This document shows positions 7,461 through 17,933 of a stretch of DNA of 64,000 nt, one piece after another. This DNA is from Sulfuricaulis limicola. Lineage in GTDB: Bacteria > Pseudomonadota > Gammaproteobacteria > Acidiferrobacterales > Sulfurifustaceae. The stretch lies in the NCBI RefSeq assembly GCF_002355735.1, contig NZ_AP014879.1:2294001-2358000 (forward strand), given 5' to 3'. Numbering within the stretch: the first letter of the stretch is position 1; the number at the start of each line of letters is the position of its first letter. The notes beneath the pieces were generated by a model. It was not told the origin of the DNA and searched no databases. It worked only from the letters and a program-made list of their open reading frames with translations. The position numbers and the translations under genes were made by a program.

Positions 7461-8150
7461 TCAACGGTAACGGGTGGGATCGGCGATGCCGGCCTCGGCA
7501 AACCCCTGCGCGCGCAGGCGGCAGGCGTCGCAATGGCCGCAGGCGAGCCCCGCGGCGTCCGGGTCGTAGCACGACAGCGTGAGCGCGTAATCAACGCCCA
7601 GGCGCGCGCCGCTGCGAATGATTTCATGTTTATGCATTTTCATGAGCGGTGCATGTACATGAAAACCTTTTCCCTCCACCCCGGCCTTGGTGGCCAGATT
7701 CGCCAGGCTCTCGAAGGCGCGGATGAATTCCGGCCGGCAGTCAGGATAGCCGGAATAATCCACGGCATTGGCGCCGATATAAATGTCGCGCGCGTCCAGC
7801 ACCTCGGCCCAGCCGAGCGCAATGGAAAGAAATATGGTGTTACGCGCCGGAACATAGGTGACGGGAATTCCCGGCGTGGACTCCTGCGGCACGGCGATGC
7901 GGGTGTCGGTCAGCGCCGAACCGCCCATCCAGCCGATGTCGAGTCTGACTACGCGGTGATCGGCGGCGCCCAGCTGCCGGGCCACGCGGCGCGCCGCGTC
8001 GAGCTCCACGCGGTGGCGCTGCCCGTAATCGAAGGTGAGCGCATGGCAGCGCGCGCCTGCGTCCCGGGCCAGGGCCAGCACCGTCGCGGAATCGAGGCCG
8101 CCGGAAACCAGCACCACCGCCTTTTTGCCGGCATCAGTGTCCGCGGGCAT
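7461..8150 (-). CDS. queC: 7-cyano-7-deazaguanine synthase
   Basis: The 229-residue QueC converts 7-carboxy-7-deazaguanine to preQ0 with ATP and ammonia, a step of queuosine biosynthesis. The PP-loop ATP site SGGLDS lies at 16-21, and the C-terminal zinc site is complete (C194, C204, C207, C210). It overlaps the end of queE by 17 bp, so the two are translationally linked in the pathway order QueE then QueC. Confidence 0.95.
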   Translation of the reverse strand: MPADTDAGKKAVVLVSGGLDSATVLALARDAGARCHALTFDYGQRHRVELDAARRVARQLGAADHRVVRLDIGWMGGSALTDTRIAVPQESTPGIPVTYVPARNTIFLSIALGWAEVLDARDIYIGANAVDYSGYPDCRPEFIRAFESLANLATKAGVEGKGFHVHAPLMKMHKHEIIRSGARLGVDYALTLSCYDPDAAGLACGHCDACRLRAQGFAEAGIADPTRYR

Positions 8151-8826
8151 CGTTCCAGAGCAGTTTGTGCAGCTGTATCTGCATCCGTACCGGCAAATGA
8201 TCCTGCAGGATCCACTCAGCCAGCTCGGTCGGGTTCAGCTGCCCATGGCAGGGCGAGAACAGCACTTCGCAGCGCTGGTCGAGCTGGTATTCGGCCAGCT
8301 TGGCGCGGCTCCATTCGTAATCCGCGCGATCGCAAATAACGAACTTTACCTGGTCCTTGCGGGCGAGATGCGGCATGTTGGCGTAGAGATTGCGCCGCTC
8401 CTCTCCGGAGCCGGGCGTCTTGAGGTCCATGACGATGCTCACGCGCGGGTCGATGCCGGCGATGTCGAGCGCGCCGCCGGTCTCGAGCGACACCTCGTAA
8501 CCGCGCTGGCACAGCGCCGTCAGCAATTCGCGGCACGGGCGTTGCGCCAGCGGCTCACCGCCGGTGACCGTCACGTAGCGTGGCGCGTGCTCCGCCACGC
8601 GTTGCATTATCTCACCGAGCTCCATCCACTGCCCGCCATAAAAGGCGTATTCCGTGTCGCAGTAGGTGCAGCGCAGCGGGCAGCCGGTCAGGCGGATGAA
8701 TACCGTGGGGTAACCCACAGTGCGCGCCTCGCCCTGCAACGAATAAAAGATTTCCGTCACGCGCAGCCGGTCAAGGCCGTGAGCCGTGGATCGTGAGTCG
8801 TGAGCGTCAGCGACGGGACGAGGCAT
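8134..8826 (-). CDS. queE: 7-carboxy-7-deazaguanine synthase (radical SAM)
   Basis: QueE forms the deazapurine ring of queuosine from carboxy-tetrahydropterin. A CxxxCxxC cluster motif (C49, C53, C56) and the ITE/VTEIF-SLQGE start of the family are present. I used the ATG at 8826, giving 230 residues. Residues 8-18 are encoded by a TCACGA-type direct repeat tract, and family homology begins only at LRVTEIF. A GTG at 8760 may therefore be the real start. No ribosome-binding site settles it, and an upstream TTG (8856) is also open. Confidence 0.9.
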   Translation of the reverse strand: MPRPVADAHDSRSTAHGLDRLRVTEIFYSLQGEARTVGYPTVFIRLTGCPLRCTYCDTEYAFYGGQWMELGEIMQRVAEHAPRYVTVTGGEPLAQRPCRELLTALCQRGYEVSLETGGALDIAGIDPRVSIVMDLKTPGSGEERRNLYANMPHLARKDQVKFVICDRADYEWSRAKLAEYQLDQRCEVLFSPCHGQLNPTELAEWILQDHLPVRMQIQLHKLLWNDARGH

Positions 8827-8941
8827 CGCCAGAAAAACCGTGCGAGAAAAGCACAAAAGGGATACGCCGGCCGGGTATGGACATGCCGGGAATTTTACCA
8901 GAACTTGCCTTTACGATTTTCGACTGACGGTACGAACTGTC

Positions 8942-9724
8942 TCAGCGTCCTTCTTTTTTCATCTTCGCCAGACGCTGCTCGGCCGATTTGGCGGCAGGCT
9001 GGCCGGGATAACGCGCCATCACCTGATTGAGATTTTCCCGTGCCCGCGCCCATTCACCGAGCTCATAATGGCAGTAACCGATCTTGAGCATGGCATCCGG
9101 CGCCTTCGGGTTCCCGGGTTGATCGCTCATCAACCGGGTGAACTCCGCCAGCGCCTTGCGAAAATCACGCTTCACGTAATAGGCCTCGCCGAGCCAGTAG
9201 CGGGCATTGTCACGCAGAGTGCTTTGCGGGTAGTTCGCGAGGAAGTCACGAAACCCCTTGGCGGCACGGTCGTATTGCCCCTGTTTCATCAGGCTGAATG
9301 CCGTGTCGTAGTCCTTCTGCTCCTGGACCGTGATCACGGGAGCGGCGGGGGCGGGCCCGGCGGAGGCCGCCGCAGCGCCCGCGGGAGCGCGGCGCTCCAG
9401 CTCGCTGACCCGCCGGTCGATATCGGCCAGCAAATCGCGCTGTCGCGCCTTCAGGCGCTCGATCTCGTTGGTTTGGACCTCGAGCTGGCCCCGCAGGCTG
9501 CGCAGCTCCGTTTGCAGCGACTCCAGCTGTTGCAGGAGGTCGGCCAGGACTTCGCGCGATGGCGTGGAGGAGGCTGCCGGCGCACCCCCCACCCCCATTT
9601 CCACCACCGGCGGCAGGTTGCGTCCGCCGGACGACGCATCTGCCGCCCACGCCGGCGTGAACAGGCCGGCGGCCAGTACCCCCGCCATCCATACCGCGAA
9701 GCGCCGGGGATGCCGCATGGTCAT
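8942..9724 (-). CDS. cpoB: Tol-Pal system protein CpoB (YbgF)
   Basis: The 260-residue periplasmic protein has a signal peptide ending at about AWA27, a coiled coil with heptads around residues 58-108, an Ala/Pro linker, and three TPR repeats in the last 120 residues. CpoB links the Tol machine to peptidoglycan synthesis by PBP1B at the division site. It is the last gene of the tol-pal cluster, 9 bp after pal. Both YbgF parts (N-terminal trimerisation helix and TPR) are intact. Confidence 0.93.
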   Translation of the reverse strand: MTMRHPRRFAVWMAGVLAAGLFTPAWAADASSGGRNLPPVVEMGVGGAPAASSTPSREVLADLLQQLESLQTELRSLRGQLEVQTNEIERLKARQRDLLADIDRRVSELERRAPAGAAAASAGPAPAAPVITVQEQKDYDTAFSLMKQGQYDRAAKGFRDFLANYPQSTLRDNARYWLGEAYYVKRDFRKALAEFTRLMSDQPGNPKAPDAMLKIGYCHYELGEWARARENLNQVMARYPGQPAAKSAEQRLAKMKKEGR

Positions 9725-9733
9725 ATGCCCGAT

Positions 9734-10252
9734 TTAATAGCCGATCTCGGCGCGGCGATTCTGACGCCAGCAGGACTCATCATGTTCCTGGCACAGCGGC
9801 TTTTCCTCGCCGTAAGAAACGGTCTTGATGCGGCTGCCGGCGACGCCGAGAACCTTCATCATGCGCTCGACGGCCTGCGCACGCCGCTCGCCCAGCGCCA
9901 GGTTGTACTCGCGCGTGCCACGTTCGTCACAATTGCCTTCGAGCGTCACCTTGAGCTGCGGATTGGACACGAGGTGGGATGAATGGGCCTCGATAATGGC
10001 GCGCGCCTCGTCATCGATGGTGCTGCTGTCGAAGGCGAAATGCACGCGCTTCTGCGCCAGCAGTTCGGCGCGTCTCTGCCGTTCACGATCGGACAGGGCC
10101 GAACCCGATGCCGCTCCGCTGTCAGCAGGCGCCGTCTGCGCCGGCGCGGCGCCTGATCCGTCGCCCGCGGGCTTGACGGCCTCGTCACTGGCGCAGCCGG
10201 CGAGGGCGAGAGCGATGAACAGCGATGCAACGAGATATTTCCTGTTTTTCAT
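9734..10252 (-). CDS. pal: peptidoglycan-associated lipoprotein Pal
   Basis: The 172-residue outer-membrane lipoprotein has a lipobox LALAGC with Cys20 as the lipidation site, an Ala/Pro/Gly-rich tether, and a C-terminal OmpA-like domain binding meso-DAP. Its GNCDERGTREYN core is the Pal signature. Pal holds the outer membrane to the cell wall and is retrieved to the septum by TolQRAB. It begins 3 bp after tolB stops, in an operon with tight spacing. Confidence 0.97.
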   Translation of the reverse strand: MKNRKYLVASLFIALALAGCASDEAVKPAGDGSGAAPAQTAPADSGAASGSALSDRERQRRAELLAQKRVHFAFDSSTIDDEARAIIEAHSSHLVSNPQLKVTLEGNCDERGTREYNLALGERRAQAVERMMKVLGVAGSRIKTVSYGEEKPLCQEHDESCWRQNRRAEIGY

Positions 10253-10255
10253 GTT

Positions 10256-11572
10256 TCACTCCTTATATTGCAGTTCACGGTTGTAAGGCGACCAGGCGGG
10301 CTCACGCACATCACCCTCCTCTAATTTGAAAAGCTGACGCACACGACCGTCAGCGGAGACCGAAGCCAGCACGCCGCGGCCACGCACCTCGGTGGCATAT
10401 ATAATCATACGCCCGTTGGGGGCGAAACTGGGCGATTCGTCGAGCGAAGTCTCGGTCAGAACCTGCGCTGTCCGATTGTCGAGTCGCAGCACCGCGACGC
10501 GGAACCCCCCCTGACTCCGGCTGATGAAGGTGATGGACTTTCCATCCGCGGCATAGGAAGCACGGGCATTGTAATCCCCTTCGAAGGTCAGGCGTTCCGC
10601 CGGCCCGCCGGACGCCGTCATGCGGTAGATCTGCGGCGTGCCGGCACGGTCAGAAGTGAACACGATATCGCGGCCATCCGGCGACCAGGCCGCCTCGGTG
10701 TCGATGGCCGGATCGCTGGTCAGTCGCCGGAGCGCGCGCGTATCGAGCTGCATCACATAAATCTCGGCATTACCGTCGCGTGACAGCGTCAGCGCCAGAC
10801 TGCGGCCGTCGGGCGACCAGGCCGGCGCCCCGTTGATGCCGGTAAATTCGGCGATCATGGTGCGCCGGCCGTCGGTCATGTTCTGGATATACACCTTGGA
10901 ACGCCTGTCTTCGAACGACACATAGGCCAGGCGCTTGCTGTCGGGCGACCAGGCCGGCGACATCAGTGATTCGGGGGAGCGTACCACCGTCTGCGGATTG
11001 AAGCCGTCCGAGTCCGCCACTTGCAGCTTGTAGACCGGCTTCACCCCCGCGGGCGCCTCGCGCGTCACGTAGGCGATGCGGGTATTGAAGGCGCCGGGTT
11101 CGCCTGTGATTTTCTCGTAGATGATGTCGCTGATCTGGTGCGCCACCGAACGCAGCATCCCGGCCCCGACGGTATAGCGAAAGCCGGCGATTTGGGTTCC
11201 CTTGAAGACATCATAAAGTCTGAACTGAACCAGAAATTTTCCCGGCGCCGCCTGACGCACGCTGCCGATCACCAGGGCCTCGGCCTTGAGGATGCGCCAG
11301 TCCTTGAACACCACGTCCTTGTCCTCGTGCGGCAGCGAAATGAAATCCTTGCGCGGCAGCACGGCAAAGCGGCCGCTGCGCGCCAGATCCGCCTCGATCA
11401 CGTCGGAAACATTCTGCGCCGGCGCGGCCTGGCCCTCCCAGCTGAACGGCACGATCGCGATGGGCGTGCCGATTTCCACGCCGCGCGTGATTTCGATGGT
11501 CAGCACCGCCTGGGCGCCGATAGACCATAGCAGTAATCCCAGCGTCACAATCCATTTGGCGGCAAATCGCAT
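10256..11572 (-). CDS. tolB: Tol-Pal system beta-propeller protein TolB
   Basis: The 438-residue periplasmic protein has a Sec signal (about residues 1-22, ending GAQA), an N-terminal alpha/beta domain, and a six-bladed propeller rich in the repeated SPDG/WSPD motif. TolB binds Pal and hands it to TolA. I chose the ATG at 11572 because it opens the signal peptide, although the frame is open further upstream into tolA. It starts 4 bp after the tolA stop. Confidence 0.95.
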   Translation of the reverse strand: MRFAAKWIVTLGLLLWSIGAQAVLTIEITRGVEIGTPIAIVPFSWEGQAAPAQNVSDVIEADLARSGRFAVLPRKDFISLPHEDKDVVFKDWRILKAEALVIGSVRQAAPGKFLVQFRLYDVFKGTQIAGFRYTVGAGMLRSVAHQISDIIYEKITGEPGAFNTRIAYVTREAPAGVKPVYKLQVADSDGFNPQTVVRSPESLMSPAWSPDSKRLAYVSFEDRRSKVYIQNMTDGRRTMIAEFTGINGAPAWSPDGRSLALTLSRDGNAEIYVMQLDTRALRRLTSDPAIDTEAAWSPDGRDIVFTSDRAGTPQIYRMTASGGPAERLTFEGDYNARASYAADGKSITFISRSQGGFRVAVLRLDNRTAQVLTETSLDESPSFAPNGRMIIYATEVRGRGVLASVSADGRVRQLFKLEEGDVREPAWSPYNRELQYKE

Positions 11573-11576
11573 TACG

Positions 11577-12350
11577 TCAGGCCTCCTTGTCGGGATCAAA
11601 CACAAACCGGATTTCCCGGAAATTATCGAACAAGGCCGGGTCCTCGGGCAACGGCAGGGGCGCCGCCTTGTACACGGCATTTTCCACCGAACGGTCGAAT
11701 ATCGCGTTGCCGCTGGAGCGCTCCACTTTGGCCGACAGCACCTCGCCGCTCGGCGTGAGTTTCACCAGTACCTCGCACTTCAGGCCCTTGGTAGTACCCG
11801 GCCGGTTCCAGTTGCGGCTGACCTGCCGTTCGATCAGGTAGCGATACTTCTGTATCTCCGTGCCGGCGCGCGCCGCGCTCGCCGCCGCCAGCTGTGCCTT
11901 TTCTTCCGCGGCCAGCGACTCCTTCAATGTCTGCTCGGCCGCCTTCTGGCGCCGCGCCTCCTCTTTCTTGTGCGCCTCTTCCTGCATGCGTTTCTGCCGT
12001 TCCTTTTCCTGCGCTTCCTGTTTCTTGCGCTCCGCCACCAGGCGCTGCTGCGCCAGTTTCTCTTGCTCTTCTTGCTGCTGCTGTTGCTGCTTCTGCTCGG
12101 CCTGACGACGCTTGTCCGCCTCGGCCTTCTGGCGCGCCGCTTCCTCTTCCTGCGCGCGCTTGTTCGTTTCCTCGGGTTTGCGCGTGGGCGGTTCCGGCAC
12201 GGCCACGGCCTGTACCACCTCGCTGGAAGGCGACTGCACCGTCCAGCGGAAACCGATGACGGCAAGCCCGATCAGCACGGCATGCACCAGCACGGCATAC
12301 ACGATGGCCCGGAACCGTCCCGGATTATGGCGCAACCTCTTGGCTAACAC
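11577..12350 (-). CDS. tolA: cell envelope protein TolA
   Basis: A 257-residue TolA with a single N-terminal membrane helix (about residues 13-35), a long charged Ala/Lys/Glu/Gln-rich helical domain II (about 55-160) that includes a run of seven Gln, and a C-terminal TonB-like domain III ending FVFDP. It spans the periplasm and transfers energy from TolQR to Pal. Domain II is shorter than in E. coli (421 aa total), as in many other proteobacteria. It is followed by tolB. Confidence 0.94.
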   Translation of the reverse strand: MLAKRLRHNPGRFRAIVYAVLVHAVLIGLAVIGFRWTVQSPSSEVVQAVAVPEPPTRKPEETNKRAQEEEAARQKAEADKRRQAEQKQQQQQQEEQEKLAQQRLVAERKKQEAQEKERQKRMQEEAHKKEEARRQKAAEQTLKESLAAEEKAQLAAASAARAGTEIQKYRYLIERQVSRNWNRPGTTKGLKCEVLVKLTPSGEVLSAKVERSSGNAIFDRSVENAVYKAAPLPLPEDPALFDNFREIRFVFDPDKEA

Positions 12351-12377
12351 GTTACCAATGGCTCCCGGAAAGGGCCT

Positions 12378-12788
<411 letters not shown>

Positions 12789-12790
12789 GT

Positions 12791-13486
12791 CTAGGCCCTC
12801 GCCGCGTACGCCTGGCGCTGGAGAATGCTGGCGAACTCCTGCATGAAAATCTCATAACGCGTCACCAGCCGCTCCACCTTGTTCGAGTAGCGGTTATAGG
12901 CAATCACCGCGGGAATGGCGGCGAACAGGCCGATGGCGGTGGCGATCAGCGCCTCGGCAATGCCGGGAGCGACATGCGCGATGGTGGCCTGCTGCACCAT
13001 GCCGAGCGAACGGAAGGAATTCATGATGCCCCAGACGGTGCCGAACAGGCCGACATACGGGCTGGTCGAACCGACCGTGGCCAGGAACGAAAGATGCGTC
13101 TCCAGGTAGTCGATCTCGCGCGACAACGCCACGCGCATGGCGCGCTGCACGCCCTCGAGGATATCCATGGGCTCGATCCTGGACTCCTGGCTGAGACGTT
13201 TGTATTCGCGGAATCCCTCCACGAAGATGCTGGCCATGCCGGTGGCATTGGTTTCCTTTTTCGACTGCTCGATGAACATCTGGTTGATATTGGCGCCGGA
13301 CCAGAATTTGGTTTCGAAGCGGTCGGCCACCTGGTTCGCGCTTTTCAGCGCGAACCACTTGCGGAAAATCATGGTCCAGGAAAGCACCGAGGCGGCCAGC
13401 AGCATCAGCATGACCAGCTGCACCGGCAGCGAGGCGTTCCGGACCAGGGACCACATGGCAATGCCTTCGTTCGCGGTTATGTCCAT
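12791..13486 (-). CDS. tolQ: Tol-Pal system proton channel TolQ
   Basis: The 231-residue MotA/TolQ/ExbB family protein has three membrane helices (about 15-38, 135-160, 170-195) and the conserved PGIAEALIATAIGLFAAIPAV segment split over helices 2-3. It forms the pentameric channel around TolR. It overlaps the end of ybgC by 10 bp, which suggests translational coupling. Confidence 0.96.
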   Translation of the reverse strand: MDITANEGIAMWSLVRNASLPVQLVMLMLLAASVLSWTMIFRKWFALKSANQVADRFETKFWSGANINQMFIEQSKKETNATGMASIFVEGFREYKRLSQESRIEPMDILEGVQRAMRVALSREIDYLETHLSFLATVGSTSPYVGLFGTVWGIMNSFRSLGMVQQATIAHVAPGIAEALIATAIGLFAAIPAVIAYNRYSNKVERLVTRYEIFMQEFASILQRQAYAARA

Positions 13487-13896
13487 GCGGCGGTTCCTTT
13501 ATCTATTTTTGATCCGATGCCTTCCGGAATCGGCTGCGGCGCGAACGTGGCGGCGTCGAGGCAGGCCACCTTCACCTCGCCCTCGCAGAGCGTGAGCCCG
13601 TCGCGCCGGATTTCCTGGGCAAAGGTAAGGCTGGCCTTGCCGCGCCGGCTGACCTGCGCCGTGACCTGCAGCATGTCGTTGAAACGCGCCGGCTTCAGAA
13701 ATTCGATTTTGGCGGAACGCACGGCAAATATGACGCCATCCCGGCGCATAAGTTCGTCCTGCTCGAAGCCGAGTGCACGCAGCCACTCGGTGCGGGCCCG
13801 TTCCATGAATTTCAGGTAATTCGCGTAGTACACCACGGCTCCGGAATCCGTATCCTCGTAATAAACCCGTATGGGAATGGAAAAAACAGATTTCAT
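13477..13896 (-). CDS. ybgC: acyl-CoA thioesterase YbgC (hotdog fold)
   Basis: The 139-residue single-hotdog thioesterase is the usual first gene of the tol-pal cluster. The catalytic Asp lies in YYEDTDSGAVVYY (about residues 13-25). E. coli YbgC acts on short-chain or phospholipid-linked acyl-CoA and associates with the cell pole. The upstream 113 bp contain a palindromic repeat, and the cluster promoter is not obvious there. Confidence 0.93.
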   Translation of the reverse strand: MKSVFSIPIRVYYEDTDSGAVVYYANYLKFMERARTEWLRALGFEQDELMRRDGVIFAVRSAKIEFLKPARFNDMLQVTAQVSRRGKASLTFAQEIRRDGLTLCEGEVKVACLDAATFAPQPIPEGIGSKIDKGTAAWT

Positions 13897-13907
13897 ATTA
13901 TCCGTGA

Positions 13908-13990
13908 AACCGCAGATAAACGCAGATTAACGCGGATAAGAGTCAGTTCGTGCCTTTTTAATCTGCGTTCATCCGCGTTCATCTGCGGTT
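13908..13990. repeat. palindromic intergenic repeat, CGCAGAT type
   Basis: An 83-bp imperfect palindrome lies between ybgC and ruvB. Each arm is about 28 bp, built from CGCAGAT/AACGC units, and opens with AACCGCAGAT and closes with ATCTGCGGTT. The loop is about 25 nt. It has no coding content. It resembles the CGCAGAT intergenic repeats common in environmental proteobacteria. Confidence 0.85.
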
Positions 13991-14009
13991 CCAAAATTAT
14001 TATTTGGAC

Positions 14010-15065
14010 TCATTCCTCGAATATGCCCCGCTGCTCCGGCGAGCTCGGCGCCTTGAGGCCGAAGTGCCGCCAGGCCGAAGCGGTGGCCAGGCGACCGCGC
14101 GGCGTGCGCATGAGATAACCCTGCTGAATCAGAAACGGCTCGATCACGTCCTCGATGGTATCACGCTCCTCGCCTATGGCCGCGGCGAGATTGTCCACCC
14201 CCACCGGGCCGCCGGAAAATTTTTCGATCACGGCCAGCAGCAGCTTGCGGTCGAGCATATCGAAGCCGCACTGGTCCACTTCTAGCATGCTGAGCGCCAA
14301 TTCGGCGATGTCGCCCGTCAGGCGTCCGTTGCCTTTGATCTGGGCAAAATCGCGGGCGCGCCGCAACAGGCGGTTGACGATGCGCGGGGTGCCGCGCGAG
14401 CGCCGTGCGATCGCCGCCACGGCATCGGGCTCGATCGGTATCTCCAGAATCCCGGCGGAACGCGCAACGATGCGGGCCAGTTCCTCCGGATTGTAAAACT
14501 CCAGGCGTTGCACGATGCCGAAGCGGTCGCGCAACGGCGAGGTCAGCAGCCCGGCGCGCGTGGTCGCGCCCACGAGCGTGAACGGCGGCAGGTCGAGCTT
14601 GATGGAGCGCGCCGCCGGGCCCTCGCCGATGAGGATATCAAGCTGATAGTCCTCCATGGCGGGATAGAGGATTTCCTCGACGATGGGGCTCAGCCGGTGA
14701 ATCTCGTCGATGAACAGGACGTCGTTGGGTTGCAGGTTGGTCAGGATCGCCGCCAGGTCGCCGGGACGCTCCAGCACCGGCCCCGAGGTCTGGCGCAGCC
14801 CCACGCCCATTTCATTGGCTACGATATGGGCCAGCGTGGTCTTGCCGAGGCCCGGCGGGCCGAACAGCAGCACGTGGTCCAGGGCCTCGCTGCGCCCGCG
14901 GGCGGCGGCGATGAAAATCTCCATCTGCCGGCGGATCGGCTCCTGACCGACGTATTCCGCCAGGCGCGCGGGACGCAGACGGCGGATGTCAGCGGCTTCC
15001 TCGGCCGTGTCCACCGCGTGCGCGGATACCAGTCGGTCGGTCTCAATCATCCTGTAGATTTCCAC
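14010..15065 (-). CDS. ruvB: Holliday junction branch migration helicase RuvB
   Basis: The 351-residue AAA+ motor has Walker [10 protein letters not shown], Walker [10 protein letters not shown] and the C-terminal winged helix ([14 protein letters not shown]). RuvB hexamers pump DNA through the RuvA-bound Holliday junction. It follows ruvA after a 130-bp gap carrying three hairpins, so ruvB may be expressed separately from ruvCA or be subject to RNA processing. The length is close to the E. coli protein (336). Confidence 0.97.
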   Translation of the reverse strand: MEIYRMIETDRLVSAHAVDTAEEAADIRRLRPARLAEYVGQEPIRRQMEIFIAAARGRSEALDHVLLFGPPGLGKTTLAHIVANEMGVGLRQTSGPVLERPGDLAAILTNLQPNDVLFIDEIHRLSPIVEEILYPAMEDYQLDILIGEGPAARSIKLDLPPFTLVGATTRAGLLTSPLRDRFGIVQRLEFYNPEELARIVARSAGILEIPIEPDAVAAIARRSRGTPRIVNRLLRRARDFAQIKGNGRLTGDIAELALSMLEVDQCGFDMLDRKLLLAVIEKFSGGPVGVDNLAAAIGEERDTIEDVIEPFLIQQGYLMRTPRGRLATASAWRHFGLKAPSSPEQRGIFEE

Positions 15066-15066
15066 T

Positions 15067-15100
15067 TACTCCCCCTCTCCCGCGGTAGCGGGAGGTGAGG
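15067..15100. repeat. CCCTCTCCC-type palindromic repeat, copy 1
   Basis: A short copy of a dispersed palindrome (stem CTCCCGC / GCGGGAG around GGTA, flanked by ACTCCCCCT) sits directly upstream of ruvB. It is related to the copies at 16383, 19052 and 42533. Confidence 0.75.
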
Positions 15101-15109
15101 CGGAAACAG

Positions 15110-15174
15110 GTAAAGGTCCTGTGGACCTTTACCCCGCCGAACGGGCGTACATGATTCATGTACGCCCCGGCGGG
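15110..15174. other. two tandem perfect hairpins in the ruvA-ruvB spacer
   Basis: 15110-15119 pairs with 15123-15132 (10 bp, 3-nt loop). A second composite hairpin has outer stem 15133-15139/15168-15174 (7 bp) and inner stem 15143-15154/15156-15167 (12 bp, 1-nt loop). There is no U-tract in either direction, so these look like RNA processing or stabilising structures rather than terminators. Confidence 0.7.
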
Positions 15175-15195
15175 AACAAGGTATTAGGGTTCCCA

Positions 15196-15795
15196 TCATA
15201 CTGCCATGCCCTTCAGGGCCTGACGAATGATTTCTTCCGCGCTCAATCCCCTGGAGGCAATGCCACGCACCGCCCGGCTCGCCTCGTTCGGTTTGTAACC
15301 GAGCGACACCAGCGCGCTGACCGCCTCGCTCACCGGATCGGCCGGCACCGCCGGGCCGTCCGCGGTGACAGAGGCGGCCGGCAGCGGAATCTCCTTCGGC
15401 AGCTTGTCGCGCATTTCGATGACCAGGCGCTCGGCAGTCTTGCGGCCAATCCCGGGGACTTTGGTCAGGCGGGCGATGTCCTCTTCAGCCACGCAGCGGG
15501 TGAATTCTTCGTCCGACAGGCCCGAAAGCACCGCCAGGGCCACGCGCGGTCCCACGCCATTGACCTTGAGCAGATCGCGAAACAGCCGGCGCTGGGCCTC
15601 ACGCGCAAAACCATATAATAGGTGGGCATCCTCGCGCACCACCAGGTGCGTATGCAGCGTGACCGGCTCGCCCACCGCCGGCAGTTCGTAAAAGGTGGTC
15701 ATGGGCGCTTCCAGCTCGTAACCCACGCCGCCCACGTCCACCAGCAGCACCGGCGGTTCCTTGCGCAACAACACCCCGCGCAGCCGGCCGATCAC
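15196..15795 (-). CDS. ruvA: Holliday junction DNA-binding protein RuvA
   Basis: The 199-residue RuvA has an N-terminal OB fold (MIGRLRG start), a central pair of helix-hairpin-helix motifs ([10 protein letters not shown] and [12 protein letters not shown]) and the small RuvB-contacting domain III at the C-terminus. It tetramerises on four-way junctions and recruits RuvB. It overlaps ruvC by 4 bp (ATGA-type coupling). Confidence 0.96.
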   Translation of the reverse strand: MIGRLRGVLLRKEPPVLLVDVGGVGYELEAPMTTFYELPAVGEPVTLHTHLVVREDAHLLYGFAREAQRRLFRDLLKVNGVGPRVALAVLSGLSDEEFTRCVAEEDIARLTKVPGIGRKTAERLVIEMRDKLPKEIPLPAASVTADGPAVPADPVSEAVSALVSLGYKPNEASRAVRGIASRGLSAEEIIRQALKGMAV

Positions 15796-16331
15796 AGCGG
15801 CAACCTCATGCCACGCCGGCCCGAGCGGCGCCGGGTCAGGGCCGCTGCCTGCGACAGGCGCCCGACCGCGTGATGCGCATGGCAGATGGCGCAGGCGAGC
15901 GCGTCGGCGGCGTCGGCCTGGGGCGCGGCGCTAAGGCCCAGCAGCGCCTTCACCATGTGCTGCACCTGCTGCTTGCCGGCATGGCCCTTGCCGACGGCGG
16001 CGCGCTTGATCTGCAGCGCGGTGTACTCGGCGACATCGAGCATGTGGTTGGCCCCGGCGAGAATGGCCGCGCCGCGTGCCTGTCCGAGTTTGAGCGCGGA
16101 ATCCGCGTTTTTTGCCATGAATACCTTTTCGATCGCCAGCACCGTCGGTTGATAGGTCCGGATGATTTCCGCCACGCCGTCGTACACCGTCTTGAGCCGG
16201 CCGGCAAGCTCGGCCTTGGGCACGCGCACGCAACCGCTGGCGATGTATTCGACCCGGCCGTTACGCAGCACCTGCACCACACCGAAACCGGTAATGCGGG
16301 AACCGGGGTCGATGCCGAGGATGCGCATCAA
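15792..16331 (-). CDS. ruvC: crossover junction endodeoxyribonuclease RuvC
   Basis: The 179-residue RNase H-fold resolvase cuts Holliday junctions symmetrically. The first catalytic Asp is in LGIDPGS (D8), the Glu in AIEKVFM, and the C-terminal pair is in [17 protein letters not shown]. The second Met (M2) may be the true start. It leads the ruvC-ruvA-ruvB order after yebC, as in many gammaproteobacteria. Confidence 0.96.
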   Translation of the reverse strand: MMRILGIDPGSRITGFGVVQVLRNGRVEYIASGCVRVPKAELAGRLKTVYDGVAEIIRTYQPTVLAIEKVFMAKNADSALKLGQARGAAILAGANHMLDVAEYTALQIKRAAVGKGHAGKQQVQHMVKALLGLSAAPQADAADALACAICHAHHAVGRLSQAAALTRRRSGRRGMRLPL

Positions 16332-16382
16332 CGTGTTCCGTTTCTGCGGGACAATTTCATCCCTGTGGAATACATCAGGCTT

Positions 16383-16425
16383 ACCCCTCTCCCCTTGCCC
16401 TCTCCCGCAAGGGGAGAGGGGGAGT
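16383..16425. repeat. CCCTCTCCC-type palindromic repeat, copy 2
   Basis: A 43-bp element between ruvC and yebC consists of CCCTCTCCCCTTG, a second CCTCTCCCGC, and the inverted arm AAGGGGAGAGGGGGAGT. It has the same core and polarity as the copy at 19052. Confidence 0.85.
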
Positions 16426-16452
16426 TAGTGAGAATCCTCATTTCGATCTGCA

Positions 16453-17202
16453 TCAACTCGCCTGCTTGAGAAGTGCGTCTGGAAGGTCGGCATTGGAATA
16501 CACGCTCTGCACATCATCCAGGTCATCCAGCGCCTCCAGCAGCTTGAGCAGATTCTCCGCATCCACGCCGGCCACGGGTGCCGAGGTCGCGGCGCGCTGC
16601 TGTATCTCGGCCTGCTCGGGTTTCAGGCCATGTTTCCCCATGGCCTCGAGCACGGCATGAAACGCCTCCGGTGTGGTCAGAACTTCAATCGAACCGTCCT
16701 GGTCCGTGATCACGTCGTCGGCGCCGGCTTCGAGGGCGGCTTCCATAATCCTGTCCTCACTCGCGCCCGCGGGATAGACGAGCACGCCGGTCTTGGTGAA
16801 AAGAAAGGCCACCGAGCCGTCCTGGCCCAGATTGCCGCCATGCCGGGAAAAGGCATGGCGCACCTCGCCCACGGTGCGGGTGCGGTTGTCGGTGGTGCAC
16901 TCGACCAGGATCGCGACCCCGGCCGGGCCGTAGCCTTCATAATGCACTTCCTCGTATTGCGCGCCTTCGAGCTCGCCGGTGCCGCGCTTGATGGCGCGCT
17001 CGATGGTGTCCCGGGTCATGTTGGCGTCGAGCGCCTTGTCCACGGCGGCACGCAGGCGCGGGTTCAGCTTGGGATCGCCCCCGCCGCCCATGCGCGCGGC
17101 GATGGTGATTTCGCGGATCAGCTTGGTGAATATCTTGCCGCGCCGGGCGTCTTGCACGCCTTTGCGGTGCTTGATATTGGCCCATTTGCTATGGCCGGCC
17201 AT
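16453..17202 (-). CDS. yebC: YebC/PmpR family protein
   Basis: The 249-residue protein starts [15 protein letters not shown], the strict signature of the YebC family, so the ATG at 17202 is chosen although the frame is open much further upstream. YebC proteins act in transcriptional control and, by recent work, relieve ribosome stalling at proline-rich stretches. It precedes ruvC, the typical gammaproteobacterial neighbour. A GC-rich spacer of about 90 bp with no clear promoter lies upstream. Confidence 0.95.
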   Translation of the reverse strand: MAGHSKWANIKHRKGVQDARRGKIFTKLIREITIAARMGGGGDPKLNPRLRAAVDKALDANMTRDTIERAIKRGTGELEGAQYEEVHYEGYGPAGVAILVECTTDNRTRTVGEVRHAFSRHGGNLGQDGSVAFLFTKTGVLVYPAGASEDRIMEAALEAGADDVITDQDGSIEVLTTPEAFHAVLEAMGKHGLKPEQAEIQQRAATSAPVAGVDAENLLKLLEALDDLDDVQSVYSNADLPDALLKQAS

Positions 17203-17291
17203 GAGAATTCCCGGAGTGTCCCTGTGGCAGAGGCCGTCAAGTGTAACATCGGGCCCGGGCCCGCCCCAACCGCGCGGAAACGCCTGTCCCC

Positions 17292-17933
17292 TCATCGATC
17301 GAAACGACCGGCATTCAGAAACGCGGCGATCTGACGTGCCGCCGCGCGTGAAAACATCATGCCGGTATGCGACACCGGCAACACCAGGTGTTCCTGCGCG
17401 GCGGGAAAGGCGCTTTCTTTCACCGTCAGCAAGCCGTCGTTCGGCCGCGGCAAGCCGCGATACAGGAAGCGCCCCAGACCGAAGGAACGCGTACCACAAA
17501 GCGCGCCGATTTCGCGTGGCGGCGGCGTCCATTGCTGGGGTTCGCCGGCCAGCAGTTGCGCCACGCCCTTTCCCATCGCCCGGCGCCAGAAGGCGTGACG
17601 GTTCAGGTGCTGCGCCACGCGGCAACTGCCATGCGGGGTGCCCAGCGTGACGATGCGTCCCGGTTTCTGCCGGGGATGATCCTGAAACAGCGCGCGGATC
17701 AGGATGCCACCGAGACTGTGGCCAACCAGATGCACGGTGTCAGCATCGAGTGTGTCGAGGAAACGCGCCAGCTGCGCGGCATTGGCATGGAGATCGAGGC
17801 GGACGGAAGCATAAGAAAACACATGAATCACAAATCCCTGACGGCGCAAGCGACGTGCCAGCAACCACAGGATATAGCCCGAGAACCACAGGCCATGGAT
17901 GAGAACGACGGCTTGGGGTCTGGCGGCGGTTAT
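17292..17933 (-). CDS. alpha/beta hydrolase (lipase/esterase-like), start unclear
   Basis: About 213 residues. LIHGLWFSG gives the oxyanion-hole His-Gly, GHSLGG is the nucleophile elbow with the catalytic Ser, and the terminal SHTGMMF supplies a likely catalytic His. The fold resembles triacylglycerol lipase and PGAP1-like esterases. The start is a puzzle: homology begins where the nadA stop TAA overlaps an in-frame ATA (17933-17931), and no ATG, GTG or TTG lies nearby. The next upstream start is GTG 18044 inside nadA, which would add 37 residues of low-complexity sequence. I give the ATA position as the left limit of homology. Confidence 0.75.
   Translation of the reverse strand: MTAARPQAVVLIHGLWFSGYILWLLARRLRRQGFVIHVFSYASVRLDLHANAAQLARFLDTLDADTVHLVGHSLGGILIRALFQDHPRQKPGRIVTLGTPHGSCRVAQHLNRHAFWRRAMGKGVAQLLAGEPQQWTPPPREIGALCGTRSFGLGRFLYRGLPRPNDGLLTVKESAFPAAQEHLVLPVSHTGMMFSRAAARQIAAFLNAGRFDR

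Noticed and set aside
13908-13990. Repeats considered as CRISPR units
   Set aside because: Units are a few bases long, arranged as inverted arms, and not separated by unique spacers; there are no cas genes.
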